Positions 12,834 to 25,552 of a stretch of 64,000 nt of DNA are shown here, one piece after another. The notes beneath the pieces are model-generated. The model saw nothing but the letters and a program-made list of their open reading frames with translations, was not told the origin of the DNA and made no database searches. Where the stretch lies: assembly GCA_030248215.1 (NCBI GenBank), contig JASANG010001107.1:496001-560000 (forward strand), in the 5' to 3' direction. Every line of letters starts with the position of its first letter. Within the stretch, counting starts at the first letter, position 1. Origin of the DNA: Enoplolaimus lenunculus. Its lineage: Eukaryota > Nematoda > Enoplea > Enoplida > Thoracostomopsidae. Made by a program: the position numbers and the translations under genes.

Positions 12834-13000
12834 GAACTGTGATACACAGGTTTATATCGGGCAATGAGCCTGTCAGACGGTTTGGGCGCTAATAAGCCCG
12901 TCAAGTTTCTGGTCTTTCAAATGTGGGGGTCTCCAAAACGCCTATCATGTTTTATACGGAAAAGTGGGGCTCAAACCCCCCCTTGCGATAGACGCCCATA
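12834..13000 (+). repeat. Family D repeat, copy 1
   Basis: A block of about 165 bp containing ACTGTGATACACAGGTTTAT and CGGGCAATGAGC. It matches the reverse complement of 31189-31366 along nearly its whole length, at roughly four-fifths identity by eye. It lies directly after a family C element. It is non-coding and its superfamily is unknown. Confidence 0.65.
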
Positions 13001-13082
13001 GGCATATCCCCTAGCAGACAAACCGTGCTAAAATTTTTCTATGCAAATGGCTCATTATACGTTCAAAATGTGTTTTACAGCA

Positions 13083-13312
13083 AACCGCTTGGAAACATGG
13101 TGCGGATACAACGCGAAATTGAAAAAATTCGGGCCGTCGGCGCTATTTCTAAACCTCAAAGTATAGAAGAAAAATTTGCTAAAGCTCGCTTTAAAAAGTA
13201 TAACAAAATTCAATCCTTTCTTCAAACAAACATGACGTCAACCGAAAGTTTTCCAAACTATCTTCGAAATCAAGTAATTTTAACGCCAATTTTACGCCAT
13301 GATTGTTATTAA
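13083..13312 (+). CDS. Possible orphan terminal exon, unknown product
   Basis: After TGTGTTTTACAG, an acceptor-like site, an open frame runs to a TAA at 13310-13312 and gives about 75 residues rich in K, E, R, Q and F. Examples are MVRIQREIEKIRAVG and SIEEKFAKARFKKYNK. The composition looks like soluble, partly helical coding sequence and not low-complexity read-through. I do not recognise the family. No upstream exon with a matching phase was found, and a family D repeat ends just before it. It could be a last exon of a gene starting further left, a captured exon, or chance. Confidence 0.25.
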
Positions 13313-14374
13313 TATACGTGATTAAAAAACACGTTCGCGAAAACTATCGTAGCTACCCGTATCTGCCATGTATTTCAGGGTTCCAAACCAAAATTTTGGA
13401 TTAAGATTTAGCCTTAAAACACTTCTGACTTCACCCGCAATAATGTACAAGGGCTTAAATCAACCGTGACATGTAGATCGAATTCTATCCCAACAGCAAT
13501 AACCATACTTTTACTTGACAATATAAATACTCAAATTTGAGCAGAAACGAAACTTTGAATGAATCAAAGCGACTTTTTTTATTCGAGCACCAAAACATTA
13601 TTGCAGGTGCGCAACAGGCGCAACATTTACACACGCAAAACATCAGAAAACTTCGCAGGGAACGAACGAAATATTGCATTGAATGTGTGTAAATTGATAC
13701 CGACGTAGCGAATTTAACTGCGTAAACATCATAATAAATTGTATAGCGTAGAAAAAAAGCACAAGCCCAGTTTCAAAATACCGAACATTTTGAAAATTGG
13801 ATCACTACATAAAATCGTTGCATGCCGATAATTTTGACTGGGGGTAGCAAAACTAGTGATGTAAAATCTCCTCCCAAGAAATCTATCATTTTTCTTACAA
13901 CTAATTTTTACTACTATAGGATGAATTTCGAGTTAAGAAATAGCTGGAAGCCCTGGCCGCAAAGCGTCTTTGGAAAGTTTCAGTCATCGACTAATCGTTT
14001 GTGAAACAAATACGGGCTGGCTACTGCTAGTTGGTGCGCACCGAGTTTCGGAACAGGCCAAATTAACTTCAGAACAGAATTTGATTCATTTAACACAAAG
14101 TATACTGTTAATACTTTCATTTGTGCCGGCATATTAATTAAAGATGTGTAGTTCAAATAGATAGAAATGGATTAAAAAATAAATAACACTCTTTAACCGA
14201 ATCGCAAAGGGGAACCCTCTATAGAGTCCAATTAAATATAAGTCACCGCCCTGCCTTATTCGGATCACAACAGAACATCCAAGCAATGACGGTGATAAGG
14301 GGGGCTGAGCCGAAGAACTTTTTTGCGTCATTCGTAGTTTAGGTTGGTGCTCTGAAAAATAATTAAAAATTTAC
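13313..14374. other. Stretch without a supported gene
   Basis: No exon is supported. Near 14255-14275 there is a CCTTATTCGGATCAC word that resembles the terminal repeat of the element at 37936-38303, so an end fragment of that family may be present. Confidence 0.45.
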
Positions 14375-14760
14375 GAACTGCATGGTCAAATAACTGATTT
14401 GGTGCAGTTGCAAATGGTTAGGGGCACGCCAAATCAGTCTTAACCGTAACTCGTTTGCCAGTCGTTTGATTTCAGCGAATTTAACAAAGATGGGCTCAGC
14501 TCCACAACCGGCGTCGAATGGTATATAATTTGTGTAATTTTTTAACAAAAAAATTTTGGGTCCGAAGGAGGCACGTTAGATCTTAAAAATTCAAAATTTT
14601 TCAAAAATTCGAATTTAAAGATCAGGGGATGTTATGAGAAGCTCAAGTATGCAACAATTTTTAAATTCCAACCATCTCTCGGCAAATGATGGCAGAGGGG
14701 ATAATCGAAGAGACCCAAAAATTGGGCATGCGCCCCCCACCTTTAGGTTCACATATCACT
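14375..14760 (+). mobile_element. Family C element, most complete copy
   Basis: This roughly 385-bp block carries, in order, CATGGTCAAATAACTGATTT, GGGCTCAGCTCCACAA, TCGAATGGTATATAATTTGT, AAAAATTTTGGGTCCG, GAGAAGCTCAAGTATGC and a C-rich end. The reverse complement of 37515-37255 carries most of the same blocks in the same order. The block starting GGTCAAATAACTGA also occurs at 43243. No coding capacity was seen. Confidence 0.6.
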
Positions 14761-16105
14761 ACCCCTGCTTCCAAGTCATTCACATTTTGGTGTCTCAACA
14801 GGCAGGTGTGGGGGCCACCGCGATAGAGGATCAAGTTCTTCGAGGAGAATGGCAGGTTGCCTGGTTCTCCACTTGAATTTATCTGTGAGGACATGCCCCG
14901 AAAATACAGTACGAATCTGTGAATTATACTGCTTTCAATTGAGAAGCAGATAGTCAACTGTACAAGTAAAATGTGTTGATGTGACCGCCGTAGCAGCAAT
15001 TTACACAATAACTTGAAGCCCAATTGCTTCTCTATTTACCCGCGCCTTTCGATGACGGCCTAGTTAACCTGCTTAATCTGCCCTTACTTGTTTTTGAATC
15101 TGCTGCGGTTTCCATGTCAATTTTTACGATATGAACTACCAAAGTATTAAAAGAAATGACCTAATCGACACATGTAGCGCTAAAATGGTTTTTGAAATAA
15201 TTCAATTCAACAAAATATCGCACAATTTCTCTTCAAACACAAACACCCAACATTTTTTCAAATACACTGGATGTCAGCGTGCCTGAGAGACGCACAAATT
15301 GACTCAATAAAAACTACTCTAAGAATACAAAACGACTAATCTGTGTTGTGAAATTGCAAAAAAACATCTCCTAAATTTCGGTTTTACAATATATACCATT
15401 TTTGTTGTGTGAATTTAAATTTTATGTATCGAATTTTACTATTAAAAACGTCAAAAAATGCTCTAAAGCTGTATAACAGCAGCCGTATTGGCCGTCAATC
15501 CGTAACAGCTGTAGCAGTCGAAAAAAATTGTCTCTCACTCGCGTGTACAGGTGTAGTCCCTCAAACCTGCAACTACAAAGGGGTCAATGAGGCTCCGTCC
15601 CGATAATACGATCATCTTCGCTCCCTTTTGACCGAAAATCATTTTGATGCATTATTAAGATTCTGTATTAAAATAACATATCCATTGCGGTTGTCTTCCC
15701 CAAGAGATATTCATTGCCCCTTCTACTAGTAATTCTTGGCCGCAGCGCTGCGCCTCACCCTCAATAGTACGGCGTTGCTATTGTTGAAAAAACTTCGAAA
15801 ACATTTCTAGTTCCGGTTTTATAGTGTGTAGAGCGGATAATACATTAAATAGATTTTCTGAAAAATGCATCTGCTTTATACATACAGCAGTGTCTATTAT
15901 GTTTTTACGTTTTGAGCATGAATATCGATCGAGAAAAAAATTTAATTTGCTGAAAAGTAGATTTTGAACTGCAAAAACAGTCACACATTGGAGTGTAAAA
16001 GAAGTAAAATATGCTGCTAATAGCGCAACTCAGTTTTAGAGTTCATTCACAAATAAAAGTTTGAGCTATTGCTCTTGTACTTTTCGCTTCTCTCATATTT
16101 AAGAT
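14761..16105. other. Stretch without a supported gene
   Basis: Short open stretches only, without matched splice sites. Nothing is supported. Confidence 0.45.
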
Positions 16106-16384
16106 GGCCCATGTTACTTTAAGGGGTGTCCAGGTTTCTGGTGGGTCTATTATAAAAGAGTAGATCTAAATTCTAAATTACACTTTTTTGCTTAGACTTA
16201 GGCTTAGGCTTAGGCTGAAGCTTAGGAAGTTATTTTTTCAACGCTTAGGCTTATGCTTAGGCTTAGGAATACGCTTAATCTACTGTTACGCCCCTCAAAA
16301 GTAACACGCTTAGGCTTCTAAGGTTAGGCTTTAGGCTTAAGAACATACATGCTATGCTACTGTTACGGCCCTGTTTACATTGGC
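16106..16384 (-). mobile_element. TTAGGC-hexamer MITE, family B (reverse)
   Basis: The left end, GGCCCATGTTACTTTAAGGG, is the same terminal sequence as the complete copy at 41545-41722. The interior is a run of GGCTTA/CTTAGG hexamers. Two successive right-end-like words occur, GTTACGCCCCTCAAAAGTAAC near 16285-16305 and CTGTTACGGCCC near 16360, which suggests overlapping or serially inserted copies. Confidence 0.6.
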
Positions 16385-16934
16385 AGTTTCGGTGATCTAT
16401 TACATTTTCTACTAAGGTGGACATTATAATCAGTTATTTAAATTAGTTTAAAAAGTTAAAATCCATTTTAATATATTTCCGTGGATGGGAGAAATTTTCG
16501 TCTTATTCAAGCAACTTTGGCCTACATATTACCCATAAATGATTTTACAAACACACTTTAAGCAATGATTTTCAGTGGCCTAAATTTTAGGTGCATATAT
16601 TTTAATTTGCCTCGATTACTTAACGAAATCATTCAAAATAAAAATTCACATCGAAACGCTTGAGCCATGAGAAAAAGAAAATAGAAAAATTTTATAACTA
16701 CATCTATACACACAGCGTCGTTAGAAACTAAGCCAAGGTTGAATTTTTATTCAATTGAATTTTGAAATTGGCTAAATTTATAGAAATTTAATAATCGAAA
16801 ACCGAATCATAATGATTTGCAGTATGACAAGAAATGCCGGTAATATACCTAAAAGACTTGTGACTTTCAGGGCCGTCCAGTTTTTTCACAGACTGCTATA
16901 GAGTGGGATTAGATCTTAGACTATTTTTTACATA

Positions 16935-17245
16935 GGCTTAGGCTTAAGATTAACGCTAGTTTCTACGCTTAGGCTTCGGCAAAGAAATACGATTAATCTT
17001 GAGTAACGACCCTAGGCTCATGTATACTTTCCTGCCGTGCTTAAGTTTCACCGTCCCGGCGATAAAAACTGATGCTTTTGTTTGTGGCAGGATTTTGGGG
17101 TTTGGGGATTTTGTAATTTCAATAGTAATACATCGCAAACTATTCGTTGAGCTTAGGCTTTGGTTTAGACTAAAGTTTAGGGTTTGCTTCAAGATTAAAC
17201 GATTCTTTAGCTAGGCTTACGTTTAGGATTGGGTTTAGGATTAGG
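16935..17245. repeat. TTAGGC-type hexamer tracts
   Basis: Repeated imperfect TTAGGC, CTTAGG and TTTAGG words in two clusters, with non-hexamer sequence between. Open frames that cross it on either strand are explained by the hexamer periodicity. Confidence 0.55.
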
Positions 17246-17569
17246 CTTTGACCTCGCAAGCGACCATAAACCCAGAATCTCATTTCTAGCAATATCACAA
17301 AATCTCACCTGCTACTTATCCAAGTGCCAGAGTTAGCAACCACTGCTCTCCCTGGGATGTTTTCAACACCTCAGTGAACGTCACTCGATTGACTGAATAA
17401 ATATTTTAAACATTTATAGAATCAAACCAAGTACTGGTTATTTTAAAATTTCTAGAAGCTGTAAAAGCATGGAACTTGAAGCCTAATTTGATCGTATGGG
17501 GACCGGTGATGGACACGGTGGCTTCACGAGACATTGCCTCGGCTTTAGCTTATCCCAAACGCCGCCATT

Positions 17570-17800
17570 TTACGAGCACGCAACGATGTCTCAAAATGCT
17601 ACCTTCGACTATAAAACTCGGATTCCCAAAATTCTACCTTCGACCATGTCCCGGAATCCCAAATTCGACCATATTCCGATGTCCATAACTGTACCTTCAG
17701 CTGTATCCCAAATTCCAAAATAACAAATTTCCACTTTCGGATATACCCTGAAATTCAAAATCCTACCTTCAATCTTATCTAGAAATCCCTAGAGTGTTTA
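17570..17800. repeat. Degenerate minisatellite
   Basis: Diverged repeats of about 30-50 bp that share ATTCCCAAAATTCTACC, TTCGACCATGTCCC and related words, for example near 17610, 17638, 17665, 17695 and 17750. Two overlapping open frames follow from the periodic lack of stops and are not taken as genes. Confidence 0.6.
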
Positions 17801-18133
17801 ACTTTGTTCATTGCATTAATAAACGCAAAAGTGTGCACATAAACATGGTAGCAGTTCAAAATCCATACGGCTTAAATCAGAATTTTCAAACATCTTCAAC
17901 TTAAGTAACATTTTACAAACCCAGCCAATATCTATGAACCTTAAAATCGCGAATTTTGACGCATTGGGAACGGGAATGGAAGAGTTGGATTAAAGTAGAC
18001 GGCACCAAAAATGACTGATATATTGAGTTTTGCACAGACAAAATTGGCAAATCGTTAAGAATATTTCAGACACTGTCCTTTATACAAAGATTTTGAATTA
18101 AGAACGCTCTTTGCAAACACTTCTTACGACCTT

Positions 18134-18290
18134 CGGGTCCGTAAGAAAAAGGGGTCCGGTGCCCCCCCCTGGAAAATTTTGGCAACCCTAGAAAATTTTC
18201 AACTTTTCTTGCAAGTTATTAAAAACCCTTGAATGCCCCTCGTGAAAAAATTTTAGCCCCCCCCACCAAAGTGAGCTGGCTGCGGGCCTG
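18134..18290 (+). mobile_element. hAT-type MITE, family A, copy 5, with exact TSD
   Basis: A 157-bp element beginning CGGGTCCGTAAG and ending GAGCTGGCTGCGGGCCTG. It is flanked on both sides by the identical octamer ACGACCTT (18126-18133 and 18291-18298). The exact 8-bp duplication together with the CAGGCCCG-type terminus assigns the family to hAT and suggests this copy is among the younger ones. Confidence 0.9.
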
Positions 18291-18298
18291 ACGACCTT

Positions 18299-19700
18299 TT
18301 ATTAAATATTATTTTGATCTTCAAAATGCATACCTAATTTGGCGCTCCTACTCACGCCATTTATTGTTAATTGTCTGTCACATGTCAGCTTTGTAATGCG
18401 GCCAAAAGCATAAGGATACTGTAGATTTTGTCTTTTATTGTCAAAATAATTGCTTTATCTCCTTGTTCACTGCACGCTGGCATATCAATGTATATAATAT
18501 TGTGCAAACATCCTATTAAAGCTGGAAATCGCGTACGGTTACAGTTGTGTTCAACCATTCACTTCAAGATATATGTTTATTCTTCGACTTCCTAGCCGGA
18601 AGAAAGGAGATGTTGTCCCGCGCTTGAGGAATTTTAGCTCAGTTTGTAAGTCATGTGAAATATCGGCATTTGCAACAGTGTACAACTCCAATCACAATGA
18701 TTGATTCTAAAATTCTGAAGTAAAAATAGTGAAATTTTACTACAACCCAATTTTTAGTTATTAGCGCAAATACTTTAAAAGGATCTCAAAAGAAACAAAT
18801 GTTCTGCGTTTTTATTAGGGTTCCAACGGAATTACGATTACGGCCAAATTTGCGAAAAAATTTGCTGTTACTTGAACAGCATCTAACAAATTATTCCGCT
18901 GATTATCAAAATGTGATTGCAATAGAAAACTAAGTTTTACCTTTAAACGAATAACAGAATCTAAACATTAAATTCTATTTCATTGCGGCAAGCAGTGATG
19001 TTAGAGTGCCACAAAATTTTCAAATATAGCCTGATATTAGGTTCTACAGTATCATTACTGCAGTGACAGCGGCACTTAGTTTTTAAAAATCTGGATACTG
19101 TTATTTATGGTTTCATAAGACTTCATGTTTAAATTTTTTAAATTCTAATATGCTTAACTGTACTAAAAGAGACTAGATTCGTATTTATTTAATAACACAT
19201 TTTATTGATGAAATAGTTTACAAGCGTTCAGTTTCGTTTGGCAAGAGAAGAACGATAAATTCATCATTAATTTATGTTTTAGACTTCCGTATCACAATGA
19301 ATCTGGCTGCGTAAACTCTGCAGGCTTAATTTTGTAGGACTTCAATGAAAAATGGCTTGAAAATCTAGCAGATCATTCTAAGTACGGTTCATGTTACTTT
19401 TAGGATACTCTCTTTTTTGGTTATACTGCAAAAGACTACGATAAGATTTTGCGCTGTATTTTTTGGTTAGACTTAAGCTTAATTGCGAGTCACGGCCTTA
19501 AAAGTAACATTGGCCTGAAGAACTCTATGATACTTTAGCACTACTTTATTCATCAAGTACGTATGTCAATGAAAATAATATTGCTGACCGTTGGAAGTTT
19601 CACAACTTTGTGCTTCTCATTTTAAAGCAACATTTCAAGTTGCTGGCTATGTATATCTTACATATGTTCTGATCGCTACGGTTGTATTGTTTTGACCTGT
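18299..19700. other. Stretch without a supported gene
   Basis: AT-rich DNA. A family B end-like word, GGCCTTAAAAGTAACATTGGCC, lies at about 19493-19515 with a short hexamer-like run just left of it. This is probably an end of a decayed family B element. Confidence 0.45.
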
Positions 19701-19880
19701 GTTACTTCCGGGCGCGTCATCGGCCTAAGTCTGTTTTTAAGCCTAAGCGTAGTTGAGCCTAAGCCTAAGCCTAATTCTACTGGCAAGAACCACGTGTGTT
19801 ACGATGCTGGAAAGCTATTATATAATTGGGACCATGTAAAGTTCAGGAGCGGAACGTTTTTCTGTGGGACTACAATACTG
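19700..19880. mobile_element. TTAGGC-hexamer element, decayed
   Basis: Hexamer tract AAGCCTAAGCCTAAGCCT at about 19757-19775, followed by a block with ACCATGTAAAG and GGAACGTTTTTCTGTGGGAC. A related block (CCCACAGAAAAACATTCCG) follows the hexamers in reverse at about 46660-46690, so both belong to one family. Confidence 0.5.
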
Positions 19881-22800
19881 TAAGTTTAAGCTTTAGACTG
19901 ACGCAGCTAATATATAGTTAGTTTTTACTGCGATTTATGCTAGAGTTCGCTGAGTTACATATACAAGGTAAAAATGCACAGCTTAAAATGCACTGAGTGC
20001 AAATGGTCAAAAAACCATTTTACTACCAGAATTGTGAGCACACTTAACACATATTTAGGTATAATCAAAAATTAGCCGAAACAAATTCATTCGTTGTTTT
20101 AGAGCATTTTTTCTAGAATGGAATAAATTTTGAAACAACCAGATCTAGTTTTCAGGTATGATGCTAAATTTTTCTAAATAGCTGGCATCTACACAGCTAT
20201 CTGCCATATATTTAGCTAAATAATTGCAATATTCATACATTCAACCCACGCGTAAACGGTAGGTATCTATCTTAAACATATATATTAAAATTGGCAATGT
20301 TATTTGTGAAAGGCGAACATTTTTCGTGTTATCAGTGCAGTTAAAAGAAAAACTTTCGTTTCGCTGGTGCCGAGAGGCCGTTTATTGTTCATTTAGTCAA
20401 TATCAACAAGAAAACTGTAACAAGTATCAATGTCACAAACTATAATCCAAAGTGTTATCTTTATTTTAGCAAATTCAAACCGCGCGGTATGAAAGCCATT
20501 GAACTAGCTATGCAAACAATCAGAATATGCAACTATATTAAGTGCAATTTGCGCACAAAATTGTGTTGCGCACAAAGATTGTTCGTTACAGGCTTAAAAT
20601 GATGCGCCCATGAACTGTTCAATGTGTTATCAGTAGATATTTTGGTAAAAGCTTAGCGATTTTGAGCGAAATGTAAACGACTTGTTTGCGCTATTTGTTG
20701 TAACGTTTGTAGCCTGTTAGAACGGCTTTAATAGGATAAACTATTTTATATATTTACGAGTACAAGTGTTACGTTATAGTTCTGTACCTTTGTGTCTTTT
20801 ACTTGTTGATTTTACGCGATGTTGTTATGAAATGTCGATCAGTTATCGTTATAGATAGCCACCGATGGATCCATTGGGGAGCCACCAAGAACAACGCAAA
20901 CGCAAAATGGACCAAACCAAAATTTTGTGCTAAAAGTTTGGTCCTAAAGTTGTGTTTGACTTATGGCCCTTTTTCGAAAATTTCTGGATTTGCAGCTGGT
21001 TATACCAGCTTTTGAAAATGTTTGTATTTTATCTTGATTTGAGCTGAAATTTTACAGGAGGTTACGGCAATTACGGTAGTGAAATTTTTCGTTTTTTCCT
21101 GAATTTTGTGCTCATCTGCTTATGTGTTTGTAATTTTGGTGAAATTTCCAAATTTGTAATTGTCTATGTTTTACGAAAATGAATTTTACAACTATCGTTT
21201 CGGTACAGTTTTCTCTGGTTGCATTCTGCTATGTTCGCGTTGGTTAAACAAAAAATTGCAATTTTTGCTTACTTTCAAGCGCCATTATACAAATATTGCA
21301 TACCTAATACATCGAGATTTTTCATTTCCCAAACTGTGTTTTAGCCGCATAAGGCGGTGGTAGTGAACGCCTTCTAGCCGAAATCCTGGTTGTCCGAATA
21401 AAACTTGAAATTAGCTTTGGAATGAAATAAAAGATATTTATACGAGAAAGTGTTAAAGTATTTGGTACAAAACTGAGGGTTATTTGTTCTATGTACATGA
21501 GATACCGATAGTAATGCTAATGCCGTAGCCTTTGTTTTTAGTCTCTGTATTAGTTTGTCTAACATTGATGGGTGAGCAGTACGCAGATAAATAGTGAGTA
21601 AATGAAACGAAATTTACCTTCAACTCAGGTTTGTCTGCAGACGGGTGACGCCTAAATCTTTATTCGCGGACGCTGGAACGATTTTTTTCAGTGCCGATAA
21701 ATAATCAGATTTAGTACACATCCAAGAGGCAAAATTAGACAGACTAATGTTTAAAAATATCTCGAGAGCGTAACCAGTGATTAGCTAGCGTATTTCTGCA
21801 TTCAAATCTTTTAAATTTTATCACGAAAAGCGTTGGTACTTTTTAGGGGTGCCAGCGATACCCCTTTACTGTTCTAGGAATATCAGATGTCACCCCAGAC
21901 ACCCCTGTTCCCATGTACTCGGGTTTGTTTATTTTACATAGCTTAAGATGTACCGTTCAAACCTTGAAGGCGGTGCGTCATCCCAGCAAACAGGAATCGC
22001 TAGTAGATTGGTCAAGAATATTACTAGGAGGACAAGAAAAATTTTCCTAAAATACAATTCTTGTAACATTGAAGAAATTTTCAGCCCATGTGAGCGTAGA
22101 CTTCCGTAAAAGTTGCGGCGAGTATCGTAATTAATTAATGTTTTTGATACAGTATCTTGAAACAGTTGCTGATTTCAAGCGACGCCGACAAACCTTTTCG
22201 AGTCGTTAACTGAAAACTAATTTTTGGGAATTATGCGAATGGCGAAGCACAAACTCTTTTTCTAGTATAAACGGCGCACTCTTATTTGGATAAATCACTT
22301 CGAAGCAGTAATTCTATAGCCAGCTATGCAGTTTTAAACCACAAATAATTTTTTCAATGTAATTTTTTAGTACGGCTTCTATATTTAAACCGATATACAG
22401 ATAGTTGTGGTGTATTAGCTTAGCCATGAGCTTGAAGACAATTGGCGGGTCACGCAATATTTAATGACAAAAGGAAATTCGTGATCGAGAAGCTAAATAA
22501 ACGTGAATAACGCAATGTGTAACGTCGTGTATTGAGGCGAAGTCGCGAAATATTTTAAAATCGGGTGGTCGATCGGTTTTGCAACGGTCGGGCAGACCCA
22601 AACATAGTTTAAGAGGCCGTAGCCGCAGTACTGTTCACAAGACACACGACCCTGTGTTTTCGTTCATTAATGTTGTTGGTGAATGTTTTGAAGTACTTAT
22701 CTTTTAGTTGTAGGTACATGAGAGCAGAAAGCTAGTGTTACGTGGTTTTCTTATAGTCCTTCTATGATGACAGTAGTAGCTTTTGTGATAATGTTTTTTG

Positions 22801-24028
22801 TTGTCTAAAAATTCATCGCCTACAAGCTTACAATTCTGAACTATTTCATATCAGTTGTGAAAATTATTAATGGTAACCTCGTCAATCTTATAGTTAGCCT
22901 GAAAGCACAGCGACAAAGTTTGAATGGAAGGTGAAAAACCAGAAGCTGGAGTGTATAATCCGGTCCGTACATCAACCACTTCCCTCTTACAGGTTTTGGC
23001 AATCCCAACACACACAGTATAAAGCCGGGCAAAAAGACGTAAACCGAAACATGATAAAAATAGAAGTTTATTTGCAGTGACGTCAAAATGCAGATATGAC
23101 AACAATACATACTATGGAGAGCGGTCTTAGGTCGACAAATTTTGTCACAACAATAACAACCAGATTTGAAGTAAAATTAACAAAACAATACTGAATTTGC
23201 CAATTGTAAGTAAAAGCTGCAAACCGTGAAGGGTACAACGTTAAAAATACAAACAATATCAGAACCAAAACTGCCGGAACCTCTAGTAAAAATTTTACCG
23301 AAGCCAGATCTTCGGTTGTATGCTGATAGCGACTACTTATGCAGAATTCTTTTTCCGTAGTTTCGTAATTCCGCATTTTAAGCCAGTAATACCATAGGGC
23401 ACATCAGATGTTTTACACTATATATAAATTGCCATCCCATAGAACCGGTCCCGAACGAAAATGGCATGCCTAACTTAGGATGTGTAGGTATAGATGCAAG
23501 CTAAAGTCCTGGTGAGAGAGAGAATATTTCAGTGTTCCGCAATTTTATCGTTTTACAGTGCGTTTTTAGCAAATTTTCCGATATTTTAAGATTGGCCAAT
23601 CGGGTTGGTGTGAAATCTTTGAATTCGTAACAATCAGTTTAACAGCAAACACATTGTGAGCTTCAGAGAAACCATTTGCATATTAAAATTGTCAGCACGG
23701 CGGGTCCTGGGAGGGAGTACATCCCAATTTCCCTTTGATTTGCCGCCGACAATCTCGCATAATTTGATGCATATGCTATTAAAACGGGTGCGCAGCTGAC
23801 TAGTAGAAAGTTAATCTAAGTTGTATTGGCAAGTTTTTATGGAATTTCAGGTGGGCATAACTCAGTGAGCAGGTTTTACATCGAATGTTGCCTACTTCGG
23901 TACTTTTTGCGAACTGCAGGTTGAATTTTCAATCTCGGGAAATGGCCTATGTAATTGCCAGCTACTAGACACTAACAGTCACTGGAACAAAAGTTAACAC
24001 AGTCGTGCGGCCACCGCAGGATATTGTT
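19881..24028. other. Long stretch without a supported gene
   Basis: No exon could be defended. The membrane-like open frames on the minus strand at 22841-23376 include a block near 23264-23320 that recurs at 42361-42440, so at least part is interspersed repeat. A repeat shared with 2690-2790 lies at 23645-23760. Otherwise nothing is recognised. Confidence 0.45.
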
Positions 24029-24185
24029 CAGGCTCATACGTAGCCAATCACCCTAAGGAGCTATATTTTAGGAGGAACTAAATTATTTTAAGAGAGACAT
24101 ACATAAATTTCTATGGATTCACAAGCAAGTTGAAAGTTTTTTAGTAGAGCTCAGTATTTTTCAACGGGTGGGGGGCTACGTTTCC
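24029..24185 (-). mobile_element. hAT-type MITE, family A, degraded reverse copy
   Basis: Starts CAGGCTCATACGTAGCC, has the AGCAAGTTGAAAGTTTTTTAG word of the family interior, and ends near GGGGGGCTACG. Strongly diverged, and no target duplication was seen. Confidence 0.5.
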
Positions 24186-24855
24186 TCTGACTATGGTCTT
24201 GATTATTGTTTCTGGTGTATAGGTCAGAATTTTTTCTGCCCGTACGCGATGTACATTAAAGATTATGGTGTGTGAAGTACGCAAATTATTGTGGTAGATG
24301 CATTAAATTGGAATTTTACACCAATTCCTATCGTGTCGAAGCTCAGCTTACTAAATTTTGCTGCACCTATATGCACTTAGCATTTTAGAGATTACAATGA
24401 ATTCAGAGTGAATCTAAACATGGTAGATGGTAAAACATCAGAACTGAAAATACAAAGGCTGATAGGGCGAAATTTCCTTAGGACGGCAGTGCTAAGTTAA
24501 GCACCGAAAGTGGAAGAGTGAATCTTAACGTTTACGCATGAAGCGTGAAACTTTTTAGACATTTTTTCATAAAAAAAGGCCAAAAATAACACATTTTGAA
24601 CTGCCTTTTAAAATATTTCATCCGCTCGGACCAATGTAAGGAACTTGCACCCTTATCGCCTACCTTATCACAGCTCTTGGTTTTTGCTGCTAAAATAAGC
24701 TGTGTAGGTATATTGGGGTAGCCTTTCGGAACAAAAATTAAACTTTTCCCTAAATTTTGTTGAATTTTTATATTGTCAATATATATTATTGGACGATACT
24801 TTGATAGAGCGTCGTATATGTTTATGCATAGAAGACATTTTCGAATATTACACTG

Positions 24856-24905
24856 AGCAGCATCCGGATGCAACCGGATATCCGTCTATGTCACAGAAAT
24901 ACCGG
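24856..24905. repeat. CCGGATATCCG-type repeat, end fragment
   Basis: GATGCAACCGGATATCCG followed by a short flank. The same start occurs at 25560, 26555, 56367 and 61528, marking a mobile family. Confidence 0.5.
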
Positions 24906-24917
24906 ACATACCATCAG

Positions 24918-25090
24918 GGCCGGCGTTAAGATAGTCGCCCCCCCAAATACGTCCAAAGGGGCCCTCAATAAAATGTTATACAACTCTATAACTTCGATGA
25001 CAGCGAAAAAATGTTTTAGTTTGCCAAAGTGGGACTCGTCAAAAGTCGGCCCCCCCGTAATTGGCTGTTTGGGAGGCACCTCCGATGGCA
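24918..25090. mobile_element. MITE family E, copy 1
   Basis: Contains CAATAAAATGTT, TAACTTCG, GACAGCGAAAAAA and TAGTTTGCCAAAG in this order between C-rich flanks. The same order occurs at 39610-39760. The left edge, CAGGGCCGGCG, is hAT-like. Frames that cross it are not genes. Confidence 0.55.
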
Positions 25091-25552
25091 CTGCATGCCA
25101 ATATAGTCGTGTTCATAGCACAGTTGTAAATGATTTATTTCGAATTTAGACAAATTATATGCTGAAATTGTTCCGTTTGAAATATAAAAATGACGAAATT
25201 CATACAAAATCTTTCAAATTTCAACAAATTGGTAAAAATATCTTGCAAACTTTTATACTTCAATAACTGTTTTCGGTTCCGTAGTTTTTATTGTCCGTTT
25301 ACACCTTGGCATAAACAGTAATTTTCAATCTTTGGGACAACAAATATATAAATGATTAGTGTATTAATGCGCTGCGCATTCAAAATACCATTTGCTCATG
25401 TTGTAACACCAAGATCAACTGCCAGCTCCGGCGTGAAGTTTAAAAATCCTATTTTCTTGTATCTGATTGTGGCTCAGACACATCTGTGGATGCATTTGAA
25501 CTGCAATCCTTTCAGTATACGACTTAACTTTAAATATACTTGTTAACCATGT

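Noticed and set aside
16999-17214. 71-residue plus-strand and 78-residue minus-strand frames
   Set aside because: Both run through TTAGGC hexamer tracts. The periodic sequence explains the openness.
17476-17723. Two overlapping frames with proline-rich product
   Set aside because: They are read from a degenerate minisatellite.
22841-23376. Spliced membrane protein gene on the minus strand
   Set aside because: Hydrophobic frames and one plausible short intron (GTAAGA to TTTCAG) exist, but part of the sequence is a repeat shared with 42361-42440 and the two main frames do not connect convincingly.
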